Origin: Planctomycetota bacterium
Lineage (GTDB): Bacteria > Planctomycetota > Phycisphaerae > UBA1845
NCBI GenBank assembly: GCA_013151185.1
Contig: JAADIU010000098.1
Location: forward strand, 1 to 33,062
Direction: 5' to 3'
Length of the DNA stretch: 33,062 nucleotides
The stretch's first letter is position 1. Every line of letters starts with the position of its first letter. This document shows positions 1 to 8,372 of this stretch, piece by piece. Under the pieces are notes generated by a model, which saw nothing but the letters and a program-made list of their open reading frames with translations, was not told the DNA's origin and searched no databases. A program made the position numbers and the translations under genes.

Positions 1-1
1 C

Positions 2-304
2 GGCGCAGGCGGAAACGGTGGTAGTGGTGGCGCACGTTTTGGCGGTCAAGGTGAAGGTCGCGACGGTGGAAAAGGCGGTGATGGTGGCATCGGTGGAAGC
101 GGCGGCGGCGGTGGCGGGGGACCGACGGGAGGTATCTACGAAGATGCCGACAGCACATCCACCCGAACCCGAAACCGAAGCCTGCTCGGCGAACCAGGTA
201 ACGGTGGCGAAGGCCCGGACGGTACCGACGGCGAACCCGGCGAACAAGCCGCTTTCGTGCAGATCGACGAATCGGGCGACGTGCAGGTGTTTGCGACCGA
301 GTAG
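2..304 (+). CDS. Glycine-rich protein, C-terminal fragment (5' end outside window)
   Basis: Frame 2 is open from the window start to TAG 302-304: GAGGNGGSGGARFGGQGEGRDGGKGGDGG...GEPGEQAAFVQIDESGDVQVFATE*. A canonical terminator follows. Not in the ORF track because no start codon is present; track ORF 18..377 is a different frame. Confidence 0.7.
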   Translation, partial: GAGGNGGSGGARFGGQGEGRDGGKGGDGGIGGSGGGGGGGPTGGIYEDADSTSTRTRNRSLLGEPGNGGEGPDGTDGEPGEQAAFVQIDESGDVQVFATE

Positions 305-331
305 CTCAACACTTGCAAGAAGAAGTTTTCC

Positions 332-368
332 GCGGGGCGCGCCAACTGGTGCGCCCCGCATTTTTCTT
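332..368 (+). terminator. Rho-independent terminator of the Gly-rich gene
   Basis: GCGGGGCGC-gccaactggt-GCGCCCCGC (perfect 9-bp stem) followed by ATTTTTCTT. Confidence 0.85.
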
Positions 369-409
369 AGGCAGTAGTCGCGGGGTGCGACTGCCTATAA
401 TGTCAGGGC

Positions 410-2020
410 ATGAATATCCTTCGATCAAATGGACAACGGTTATTGTTCGCGATGCTGCTTCTGCATTGTGCGGGCAGCGTTGCGCTGGCAGACGGTAAAT
501 TTATGAGCCGCTTGGAGGTGGCTGACGATCCGAGCATTCATGCTCAGCGGGCTATCATCGCCTTCCGAGACGGTATCGAAACGCTGGTCGTTCAATCGGA
601 CGTTGATGGGCAGGGCGCGGGTTACGGTTGGCTGTTGCCTCTGCCCGCGAATCCGGTATCCATTTCAGCGTGTAGTCCCAACGCTATCCGAATGATGATG
701 TCGGCAACAAGTCCGCGCGTCGCCTCTGCCGATAGACTCCATCCGGCGGTTTGTACTGTGCTGCTCCTGCTCGTTGTGCTCGCTTGCTTCGATCACTTGC
801 GCTCCAAGGGCCCCAAGACGACGGGAGTTTCGATCGTTCGGGTTTTGCTCGGGGTTACGTTCGTGCTGGTCATGGCCGTGATGCTCGTGTCAAGCATGGG
901 CGATTCTTCAACGCTTACAACGACAGGCGACGTTGAGATCTTGCAGCGCACCCGCGCCGGTGTGTACGACGTGGCTGTCATCAAAGCCAAGTCAGCCGCC
1001 AACGTTTCTGATTGGGCGAACTCGAACGGGTTTCGATATCCGCAATCGGCCAACGATGTTGTCGGGCAGTACATCGCCGATGGTTGGTGCTTTTTGGCGG
1101 CGAAGGTCGCCCGTGAATCCGAAGGCCCGATCACACATCACCCGCTCAAGATCGAGTTTCCAACGAAGGTTCCCGTGTACCCGATGCGCCTGACGGGAGT
1201 GGGGCAGGACCACCTCGCGTTGGACCTTTGCGTGATTGCTTCGAAGCGAGCGGAGATTCGTTCGATGCGGACATGGTTCTGCGATTCGTACCGACGGGAC
1301 GCGCCCAGTTCTCGCTTCGACGCGTTCCGTGCCCGCACGCCTAAGATATACAAAAGCTCGCTGGTGAGATTTGTTCGCATCGGCCATCCGGATGTTTCGC
1401 CCATGATGTGGCCGGGGTGCGTCGTCACGCGACTTCATGGCGAACTTGGCCCAGACGAAATGTCTGAGGATTTGCTGCTCGGTTGGCAAGCGACGAAGCC
1501 CACACGAAAGACGGTCTATAGCTATTGGGGTGCGATCACGAGAAGTGCAAGCATCGCAATTCTTGTGTTGGCGGGATTGTTGGTGGGTAGAACATTCAGC
1601 GCTGCACGGATGGGCTGGTCGTTTTCACACCTGATGCGAAGAAGCGGCTACCTGGTTCTTGCAGCTTCCGTTCTTGTCGGGGGCATCTGTTTTGCAGTCG
1701 TCGAAGTTGTCCCGACGAACGAATCATTTGCGGGATTGGGAGCCCGGTTCGCAGGTGAGCGGGCTCACCAAAGAATCTTGAACCAACTGGTTGAGAATCC
1801 ACCGCACACACCATTCCCCGAAGCCTATCGATTTCGGTTGCAAGCCTTTCGGTCCGGAAAGTTCCTGGAGAGGATCAAGGGCACCGGCCAATCGGGCGAC
1901 TATGACATCGAGCGCGACGGCGAGGGTTGGCGACTGACCGTTGTGGATGCGGCGGGTGTGTTTATGACCGTGCCAATTTCCTCGAATGGAGTCCCCGTGC
2001 TGGCAGCAGACACCCGGTAG
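410..2020 (+). CDS. DUF2330-like membrane protein
   Basis: 536 aa. Signal peptide, then ...QRAIIAFRDGIETLVVQSDVDGQGAGYGWLLPLPANP and ...YDVAVIKAKSAANVSDWANSNGFRYP...YIADGWCFLAAKV...VYPMRLTGV, which resemble DUF2330. Several hydrophobic segments. Confidence 0.8.
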   Translation: MNILRSNGQRLLFAMLLLHCAGSVALADGKFMSRLEVADDPSIHAQRAIIAFRDGIETLVVQSDVDGQGAGYGWLLPLPANPVSISACSPNAIRMMMSATSPRVASADRLHPAVCTVLLLLVVLACFDHLRSKGPKTTGVSIVRVLLGVTFVLVMAVMLVSSMGDSSTLTTTGDVEILQRTRAGVYDVAVIKAKSAANVSDWANSNGFRYPQSANDVVGQYIADGWCFLAAKVARESEGPITHHPLKIEFPTKVPVYPMRLTGVGQDHLALDLCVIASKRAEIRSMRTWFCDSYRRDAPSSRFDAFRARTPKIYKSSLVRFVRIGHPDVSPMMWPGCVVTRLHGELGPDEMSEDLLLGWQATKPTRKTVYSYWGAITRSASIAILVLAGLLVGRTFSAARMGWSFSHLMRRSGYLVLAASVLVGGICFAVVEVVPTNESFAGLGARFAGERAHQRILNQLVENPPHTPFPEAYRFRLQAFRSGKFLERIKGTGQSGDYDIERDGEGWRLTVVDAAGVFMTVPISSNGVPVLAADTR

Positions 2021-2039
2021 GGTGCGTCCCGGACGCACC
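2021..2039. repeat. Perfect inverted repeat directly after the stop codon (REP-like or terminator hairpin)
   Basis: GGTGCGTCC-C-GGACGCACC begins at the base after TAG 2018-2020. Confidence 0.6.
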
Positions 2040-2110
2040 GAATTATTAAGCGAGACGGTGCGGCCAGGCTACACCTTACGAAGACTTCGGGTAAGGAGCG
2101 ACGAACTGCG

Positions 2111-2233
2111 ATGCAGATGAAGAGCTGCGCCCGCGCGGTGAAGCTGGTCTCGCCGATGATGGAGAGTGCCGCAATCCATTCCCCACCCCTGAAGGGGCGG
2201 GCCACCCGACCGATGCAGATGAGAAGTTGCGTC
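2111..2233. repeat. Imperfect ~21-bp direct repeat pair in the intergenic region
   Basis: CGATGCAGATGAAGAGCTGCG (starting near 2110) and CGATGCAGATGAGAAGTTGCG (starting near 2211) match at 18/21; a CCC-A-CCCCT-GA-AGGGG-C-GGG hairpin (2182-2201) lies between. Confidence 0.55.
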
Positions 2234-2279
2234 TGCCGGGTCGGGGATATTTTGGTCGAGTCAGAAGATTTGAGTCGGG

Positions 2280-3038
2280 TCAGGCCTTCTGTTTCCGTAG
2301 GACTACGCAGGTTGTGTCGTGGTAGTCGTCTGGGCCTACGAGTTTGTAATTTGGAAGACGCTCCCCGCTGTTCCAGAATTTCCCCGCGTAGTAGTGCGCA
2401 AAAATTTGTTTGTCTACCGTTGCTCCGGTTAGTTCGCACCATCGTTTGATTTCGGCATCGCTGTAGATCCGGCAGATGTACGCGACGTTTTTGTGGAACC
2501 GATTGCTGTCCTCGTGTTTGTAGGAATCCTCCATGAACATGTGCCGGTTGAAGGGGAACGTGAGGATGAGCAAGCCGCCAGGTTTCAGGACGCGGCCCAT
2601 ATTGCGGACGGCGCCGTCGCAATCTTCGATGTGTTCCAACGTGCTGATGCACGTCACCGCATCGTAGACGCCATCGGGAATCGAGCAGTCGGTGATGTCG
2701 CCGCTGATCAAATTACAATGCGAGTTCAGCGGTAGAAAACCACGGCGATATTTTGTGTTCTCAAGGCAGTCGATTCGATAATTGCAGGTGGCCAACATCG
2801 CACCGAAAGGGGTGACGCCCGTTCCGACATCCAAAATGCGGATGTCTCTTCCGTAGGGAAGGTGGCTCATCGTGAACCCGTACTCGAACGGACGCTCGTT
2901 GATATCTCGCTCGTTACCAGCGCGGATGCGAATGCGTCGCTGCCAATTTTCGAGGCCGTAGTACCAGCGAAAAACGGGTTTGTGCAAGCGCTTCAGCGCT
3001 TCCGCGAATGCCAAGCAAGCCAACGCTCTTCGACGCAT
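2280..3038 (-). CDS. Class I SAM-dependent methyltransferase
   Basis: 252 aa; motif I ILDVGTGVTPFGAML, then YDAVTCISTLEHIED and VLKPGGLLILTFPF. Confidence 0.88.
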   Translation of the reverse strand: MRRRALACLAFAEALKRLHKPVFRWYYGLENWQRRIRIRAGNERDINERPFEYGFTMSHLPYGRDIRILDVGTGVTPFGAMLATCNYRIDCLENTKYRRGFLPLNSHCNLISGDITDCSIPDGVYDAVTCISTLEHIEDCDGAVRNMGRVLKPGGLLILTFPFNRHMFMEDSYKHEDSNRFHKNVAYICRIYSDAEIKRWCELTGATVDKQIFAHYYAGKFWNSGERLPNYKLVGPDDYHDTTCVVLRKQKA

Positions 3039-3250
3039 TTTGAGGTATCCGGTGTGGGCTCGCCAAGCCCGGTTTGCGGGTCATCATTCCAGCCCCGAGC
3101 GAGTAGATGTCGGATTGCAGGGCGGCAACCGCCACCCGAACACTGCGTCGAGGCGGTGACATGATAGATTTTCGATTGCGGTTGTCGAGGGGCGTGGGCG
3201 GCGGAGGTCAGCCAACTCCTTGCGCACCGCGGAGTTGGCATCGTCCGCGC

Positions 3251-3298
3251 AAAAAACCGGCGGGCCCAAGGGACGCAATGTCTGCGCCCTGGCCCGCC
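3251..3298 (-). terminator. Rho-independent terminator of the 3358-6621 gene
   Basis: Stem GGCGGGCC..AGGG.CGCA / TGCGCCCTGGCCCGCC (3259-3298), followed on the minus strand by a T-run (AAAAAA on plus, 3251-3256). Confidence 0.75.
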
Positions 3299-3357
3299 AG
3301 CCGCATGAAGCCTCGACCGGGTTTGCGGAGCAGGCTTCGTGGAAAGGGGTTGATTGA

Positions 3358-6300
3358 TTACGGTTTCGGACCCGTTTGCAGCAGTTGAATCTCCTCGTAG
3401 TCGACCAGGTCAATCACGTTGTCCTCGTTGGCATCACCAAGGATACAATCGGGCGGCACGCTGAATCCGCTCGGTCCGCCGAAGCACATTTGGAACTTGG
3501 CATAGTCGGTCAGGTCTACGTCACCGTCGATATCGAAATCGCCCGTGTTGTCGTACTGCGCCATCGGGTCGTTCCCGTCGAGCAATCCGTCTGTGTCCTG
3601 ATCGATGCCAATTCGTTTTCCCGATCCCGGTGGAACAGCCGTGAAGATCAACGAATCACCCGCTTGCAGCGAAGCGAGGAGGGCTGGCTGGGTGATCAAA
3701 GTGCCGGTGTTCGACACAAAGGTGCGTACCCCCGCAGGCCCGTTCGTCGTAACGTCCATCAACCAGTATCCGACCTGCGCCGATCCCACCGTGCCCTTTG
3801 CAATGACATCACAATGGGCTGGAACTTTCTGGAACTGGGCAACCATCACATCGATGTCAGTCAGAGTGACCGCAGAGGGTGTGGGCGAGTCGATCAACAA
3901 TTGCCAACCCACCACGTTCATAACGTTGCTCGGAAAAGCGTTGACCGTAGCGATCATGTCGAGTTGCTGTGTGGGTGTGATACCGGTCAGCGACTCCGGG
4001 AAGAACTCGTTGAGGAATGTTTGCAACGGGTGGGCGTTGTCTTCGCGCTCTTCGCGACCATCGTGGATCATGCCAAAACCGTCGTAGACATCACCGATGA
4101 ATTTCTTATGCAACCCGCGCATCTGCGTGACGATCTGAAGCTGAGCCAGGAAACTGGTTGCGTCTATGCCTGCGTCTCCATTCGTTGTGAACGATGCACC
4201 GTCGTGGCCCAACGGGTTTCCAAGCGCGGGGATCATCTGGTGACACGGGTTGCAGGAGGTGATGTATTGCACCAATCCCGTGAGCGCGCGGGGTTCCTTA
4301 TATGCGTTGTTTCTTTTGAAGTATGGGTTCGGACGATACACGACAGTCTTTATGAATCCGTTCAGTGCGTTGATGTCTTCTTCGGGGAGTTCACTTCCGC
4401 CCAGGAGGCCGTCGAACGCTCCATTGAAATCCTGGAACACGGGTTTGTCTCCACGCCAGTGCAACGGCTCATGGTTGTCCAATCCGCGCAGCGATTGGGT
4501 GACCATCGGTCCCTTTAATGGGTGGTTGAAGGCGCCAGGGATATTTGGTGGTCCGGGTTGGGTGGCTGTCCCAAAGGCTCCCAGGTCCCAGGCGAGGCGG
4601 TCGAAGTCTGTGTTGGGGTGGCAGGAGTCGCACGAGTGGGCACCGTTGTTGCTGAACTGCGTGCTGTAGTGGAACTTGCGTCCGATGCGTACTTCGCGCG
4701 GTTCCGGATTGAATAGTTCCAAGCTGCCAACGGTCGTGGGCGCATCCAGGGTGAACAAGTCGATCGCGGTGACGGTCATGGCGTGGCGGCTAAGCACATA
4801 GATGCGGTTGGTCGCTGAGTCGATCGCAAGACCGCGCGGCCCGGACGGCACGTCCAACCGTCCGAGCACGCGGCCTGTCATGCCATTTAGAATGCCGATG
4901 CGGTCCATACCCAAAGACGTCACGACGGCCCAGTCTCCGCTGCCGTGAAACGCGATTGCATTCGGGTTCGCCAGCGAAAACGCCTTGGCGATTGGGTTGG
5001 GTGCGCTCACATCGTGAAAGTTTGGAATACCTTCGTGAAGATCGGCTGATGCAATCGTGGGTGAAGCGGAGGCGTAGTTGCTGACCATTTCGATTTGATG
5101 GTCAATAAAGTGGCCGCGCAGATTTTCTTCCAGTCGAACGTCGTTCAGCGCGGCGAGATTCGTCACGAACAATTCGCCTGTCGCCGGGTTCTGTGCCATG
5201 CCGTTCAGCGTCGTTCCGACATCGCTGACGACGTTGACGATCGGAAGTCCGACGCCAATCGAGGCACCCGGATTCGAAACATCCAGGACGATCAAATCAT
5301 TGTCCAATGTGTCTCTGGTGTCGCTGGCCATGTGCAGAATAACTTCGTCGGCATTGAGGATTCCGAATTCCTGATTCATCAGCGCGACCATCGCCGGGTC
5401 GGGCGTTCCGTTACCGTCGGTCAAAATGTTTTGGGTGATCTCGAACCAGTCCCCGGTGCTGTCGAGCACGATACGCGGAACCAGAGGCGCACCGGTCGTG
5501 CCCAGGTCGTCGGGCCACGGACTGAGTTCGGAGACGTTTCCGGGATTCGGATCAAACACTGCCGCTGTCGCACTGAACTGCTGTGCGACCCAAAGGTTGG
5601 GCATGATCATGCAATCGCAACCGTTTGAACTACACGGATCGGGGATCAGGCAATCCTGTGCCCCGGGCGGGATGCCAACCGATGGCGGTGGATTCGTCGG
5701 TGTCGGAGTTTCAAATTGTAGTTCCACCGGTGTGCCAGCCAGCGACGTGTTGTTTCCCGAGTGGTGCGCCGCGACCACGATTTGAGCGCTCTCTGCGTCA
5801 TACACGATGGCGCGCGGTGTGTTGCAATCGAGAAACGTGTTGCTGACGACTTGGTGTGTAGCCGTGTCGATCGTGACGAGGTTGCCCAGTTCGACAAACG
5901 CGGAGCCAGTGGGGGCTGCGTTGTCGGGAACGAACGGACTGCCCTGAATCACGACGAACGCAAAATCACCCATTTCGTCGAACACGATGTTCACCGGTTC
6001 ATCCCCAACATCGATGATGGCGATGACCTGCCCAAGATTGACATCGACGACCGCGACGGTGTCGGAGATGATGTTGGTCACCCATACGATCGAATCGTCC
6101 GTGCGCGGTTGAACAGCCAGCGACACAGGCTCCAAGCCGACAAAAATTTCGGCGAGTTTGGAAAGTTCGCCCGAGGTGTCTAAGACGACCAGCGAGTTGT
6201 TCGGCGTGTTGACAGCGAAGGCGCGTGAACCGTCGGAACTCAGGGCGATTGGATTGATCGCCGGTGATTCAAAGTTTACAAATTCGCCCGAAGCCAACGG

Positions 6301-6621
6301 TGCAAGCAGGCTCGCAGGAATTTGAAATTCGTTGGGGCCACCTCCAGCCGTTCCCGCGTCGACCGTCTGCTCGATTGCGTTTGCGAAGGTCATCCCCTGC
6401 ATCGCCATCCCCTGCCTCAATGCCATGTCGTCTTCGGAAAGATTCCGGTGTCCTTGTTGCGGGGGCGTCATCAGCGCAGTGGGGTGTCCCGCAGTGCCTC
6501 CCGGAATTCGAGTGGGTTGTAGCGCGGGCCGCAGCGAGAGCGTCGCCGTTGCGATGCCTGCGGTGGCGACGAACGCGACGATTCCGACCCAACGTTCACT
6601 CGAAAGCTGCCAATGACGCAT
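3358..6621 (-). CDS. Secreted YVTN beta-propeller / di-haem cytochrome-c-peroxidase-like protein with C-terminal dockerin-like EF-hand module
   Basis: 1087 aa. N-terminal hydrophobic segment; propeller repeats (VLDTSGELSKLAEIFVGLEPVSLAVQ..., VVDVNLGQVIAIIDVGDEPVNIVFD, ILNGMTGRVLGRLDVPSGPRGLAID); CDSCH (4618-4632) and CNPCH (4240-4254); C-term GDFDIDGDVDLTDYAKFQMCFGG...GDANEDNVIDLVDYEEIQ. SD AGGAAGGGAA upstream. Confidence 0.88.
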   Translation of the reverse strand: MRHWQLSSERWVGIVAFVATAGIATATLSLRPALQPTRIPGGTAGHPTALMTPPQQGHRNLSEDDMALRQGMAMQGMTFANAIEQTVDAGTAGGGPNEFQIPASLLAPLASGEFVNFESPAINPIALSSDGSRAFAVNTPNNSLVVLDTSGELSKLAEIFVGLEPVSLAVQPRTDDSIVWVTNIISDTVAVVDVNLGQVIAIIDVGDEPVNIVFDEMGDFAFVVIQGSPFVPDNAAPTGSAFVELGNLVTIDTATHQVVSNTFLDCNTPRAIVYDAESAQIVVAAHHSGNNTSLAGTPVELQFETPTPTNPPPSVGIPPGAQDCLIPDPCSSNGCDCMIMPNLWVAQQFSATAAVFDPNPGNVSELSPWPDDLGTTGAPLVPRIVLDSTGDWFEITQNILTDGNGTPDPAMVALMNQEFGILNADEVILHMASDTRDTLDNDLIVLDVSNPGASIGVGLPIVNVVSDVGTTLNGMAQNPATGELFVTNLAALNDVRLEENLRGHFIDHQIEMVSNYASASPTIASADLHEGIPNFHDVSAPNPIAKAFSLANPNAIAFHGSGDWAVVTSLGMDRIGILNGMTGRVLGRLDVPSGPRGLAIDSATNRIYVLSRHAMTVTAIDLFTLDAPTTVGSLELFNPEPREVRIGRKFHYSTQFSNNGAHSCDSCHPNTDFDRLAWDLGAFGTATQPGPPNIPGAFNHPLKGPMVTQSLRGLDNHEPLHWRGDKPVFQDFNGAFDGLLGGSELPEEDINALNGFIKTVVYRPNPYFKRNNAYKEPRALTGLVQYITSCNPCHQMIPALGNPLGHDGASFTTNGDAGIDATSFLAQLQIVTQMRGLHKKFIGDVYDGFGMIHDGREEREDNAHPLQTFLNEFFPESLTGITPTQQLDMIATVNAFPSNVMNVVGWQLLIDSPTPSAVTLTDIDVMVAQFQKVPAHCDVIAKGTVGSAQVGYWLMDVTTNGPAGVRTFVSNTGTLITQPALLASLQAGDSLIFTAVPPGSGKRIGIDQDTDGLLDGNDPMAQYDNTGDFDIDGDVDLTDYAKFQMCFGGPSGFSVPPDCILGDANEDNVIDLVDYEEIQLLQTGPKP

Positions 6622-6971
6622 GATGCAATTCCCTTCCTGGATGTAATTTTGACCCGTTCGCCTGAGGCATCTTCAATCGCGCCAAGCAAACCCAACCCTC
6701 TCTCGACCCAGGCAAGGTGATGAGACGCAAAACCGATTGAAGACTTATTGTGGCGAGTCGGTGGGCTCGACGCCGTCAGCCCACACCTTCCGCCGAGGAT
6801 AGAGCATGGGGCGTGCCAACGGTGCCCCCGTGTCGGCGAAAAGTTGCAATCTATTGTCCAAGAATAGGTTATGTGAATTCCGGGGGAGTGTGCTGTGCGA
6901 GTGCCGACGGCCGAGGCTGGCTCAGTTTGGCCAGGGTGGGTTGGCGTGTGGCTGGATGCGCGCGCTGTTGG

Positions 6972-8369
6972 TCAGGCGTTTGCGTCGCGTTGCATGCCAA
7001 GTTTGTCGAGACGGTGTCGCAAACTGCCGCGTGACAATCCAAGAACGCGGGCGGTTTCGGAGATGTTCCCCTGTGTGTGGGCGAGAGCGGCTTGGATGAG
7101 GCGACGCTCGACGGACTCCACGGTTGCATCTCCGGACTCAAAATCGAACGGTGACGCGGGTCCACATTGCGTTGGTGTTGCGGGGCTTGCCAGAAGATTC
7201 AGCGCCTCGGCGGTAATGGTCGTCCCGTCGGCGAGCAGCGCGGTGCGTTGGATGACGTTGCTGACTTCGCGTACGTTGCCCGGCCAATGGTAGGTGCGCA
7301 GGGCGGTCACTGCGTCGTCGGAAAAAACGAGGTGCGGTTTGCGAAACTTCAGCCGGAACCGATCGAGGAAATGATCGGCAAGCAAAATGATATCGTCTCC
7401 TCGGTCTCGAAGAGGCGGAACGTGCAAGCAAAAAACTTTCAGTCGATAGAACAAGTCGGCGCGGAATTCACCTTTTTCGATCTTGCCTTCGAGGTCGCTG
7501 TTGGTAGCCGCCATCACCCTTGAGCGCGTGACACGCTCGGTGGTTCCACCAAGGCGTCGAAAGCGCCCGCTCTCGATTGCTACGAGCAATTTCGATTGCG
7601 TGGCGAGCGGCATGTCGCCGATTTCATCCAGGAAAAGCGTGCCCTCTTCGGCGACTTCAAAGAGGCCTTTCTTCGCGGATTTGGCGTGCGTGAAGGCACC
7701 GGCTTCGTGGCCGAACAATTCAGACTCAAACAAACTTTCGGGTACGGCGGTGCAATTGACGTGGACAAATGGGCGATTGGCGGAAGCACCTCGGTGGTGA
7801 ATGTATCGGGCCAGCGCTTCCTTGCCCGTGCCCGTATCACCGAGCAACAGAACTGTGGGCAACATACCATCCTGATCCAATGGCAGCGATCCGATTTTGT
7901 CGGCGATGGCGAGCAGCTCGCGCATGGCCCCGCAGTCGCCGATGACGTGTGCGTTTTGCGATTCGCGCTGTTGCGCCTCGCGGTAGGCATCGAGTTGATT
8001 GCGGATGCTTCTGTTTTCAAGGCACCGTTCGACCGAAAGCACAACCTCATCCATCGACAGCGGTTTCTGGATGTAGTCAACCGCACCCTGCTGCATCGCC
8101 GCAACGGCGCTTGCGATCGTTCCAAAACCGGTGATGACGATGACGGGCGTGTCGATGCCTTCGGCGCGCAGCTTCCCGAGAAGCTCCAAACCGTTCGTAT
8201 CGGGCAGGTTGACATCGACAAAGATCAGGTCGGGTAGCTTTGATCGCGCGGAAGCCAGCCCGCGCTCGCCCACATTCTCGACGCGGCAAGTGTGCCCGGC
8301 GCGCTTGAGCGCAAGCTGCATGGAGATGCCCAGGTTTTCTTCGTCGTCGATGACGAGAATGTCGGCCAT
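6972..8369 (-). CDS. Sigma-54-dependent response regulator (NtrC/AtoC-type: receiver, AAA+, Fis HTH)
   Basis: 465 aa; receiver MADILVIDDEENLG...IFVDVNLPDTNG; Walker A GDTGTGKE; GAFTHA loop; Walker B GTLFLDEIGDM; C-terminal GNISETARVLGLSRGSLRHRLDKLGM. SD GGAGGAA. Confidence 0.95.
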   Translation of the reverse strand: MADILVIDDEENLGISMQLALKRAGHTCRVENVGERGLASARSKLPDLIFVDVNLPDTNGLELLGKLRAEGIDTPVIVITGFGTIASAVAAMQQGAVDYIQKPLSMDEVVLSVERCLENRSIRNQLDAYREAQQRESQNAHVIGDCGAMRELLAIADKIGSLPLDQDGMLPTVLLLGDTGTGKEALARYIHHRGASANRPFVHVNCTAVPESLFESELFGHEAGAFTHAKSAKKGLFEVAEEGTLFLDEIGDMPLATQSKLLVAIESGRFRRLGGTTERVTRSRVMAATNSDLEGKIEKGEFRADLFYRLKVFCLHVPPLRDRGDDIILLADHFLDRFRLKFRKPHLVFSDDAVTALRTYHWPGNVREVSNVIQRTALLADGTTITAEALNLLASPATPTQCGPASPFDFESGDATVESVERRLIQAALAHTQGNISETARVLGLSRGSLRHRLDKLGMQRDANA

Positions 8370-8372
8370 GCT

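Noticed and set aside
18-377. 119-aa Ala/Val-rich ORF
   Set aside because: Out of frame with the Gly-rich CDS fragment that ends properly before a terminator.
3060-3340. Recurring CCGG(G)TTTGCGG-like words, also seen near 29140
   Set aside because: Only short, inexact matches; insufficient to call a repeat family without a genome-wide search.
3376-4518. 380-aa plus-strand ORF
   Set aside because: Antisense to the strongly supported di-haem/propeller CDS; composition is that of a high-GC shadow ORF with no recognisable domain.
6761-6784. GTGGGCT...AGCCCAC hairpin between genes
   Set aside because: Stem of 7 bp without a T-run and not adjacent to a gene end; too weak to call a terminator.
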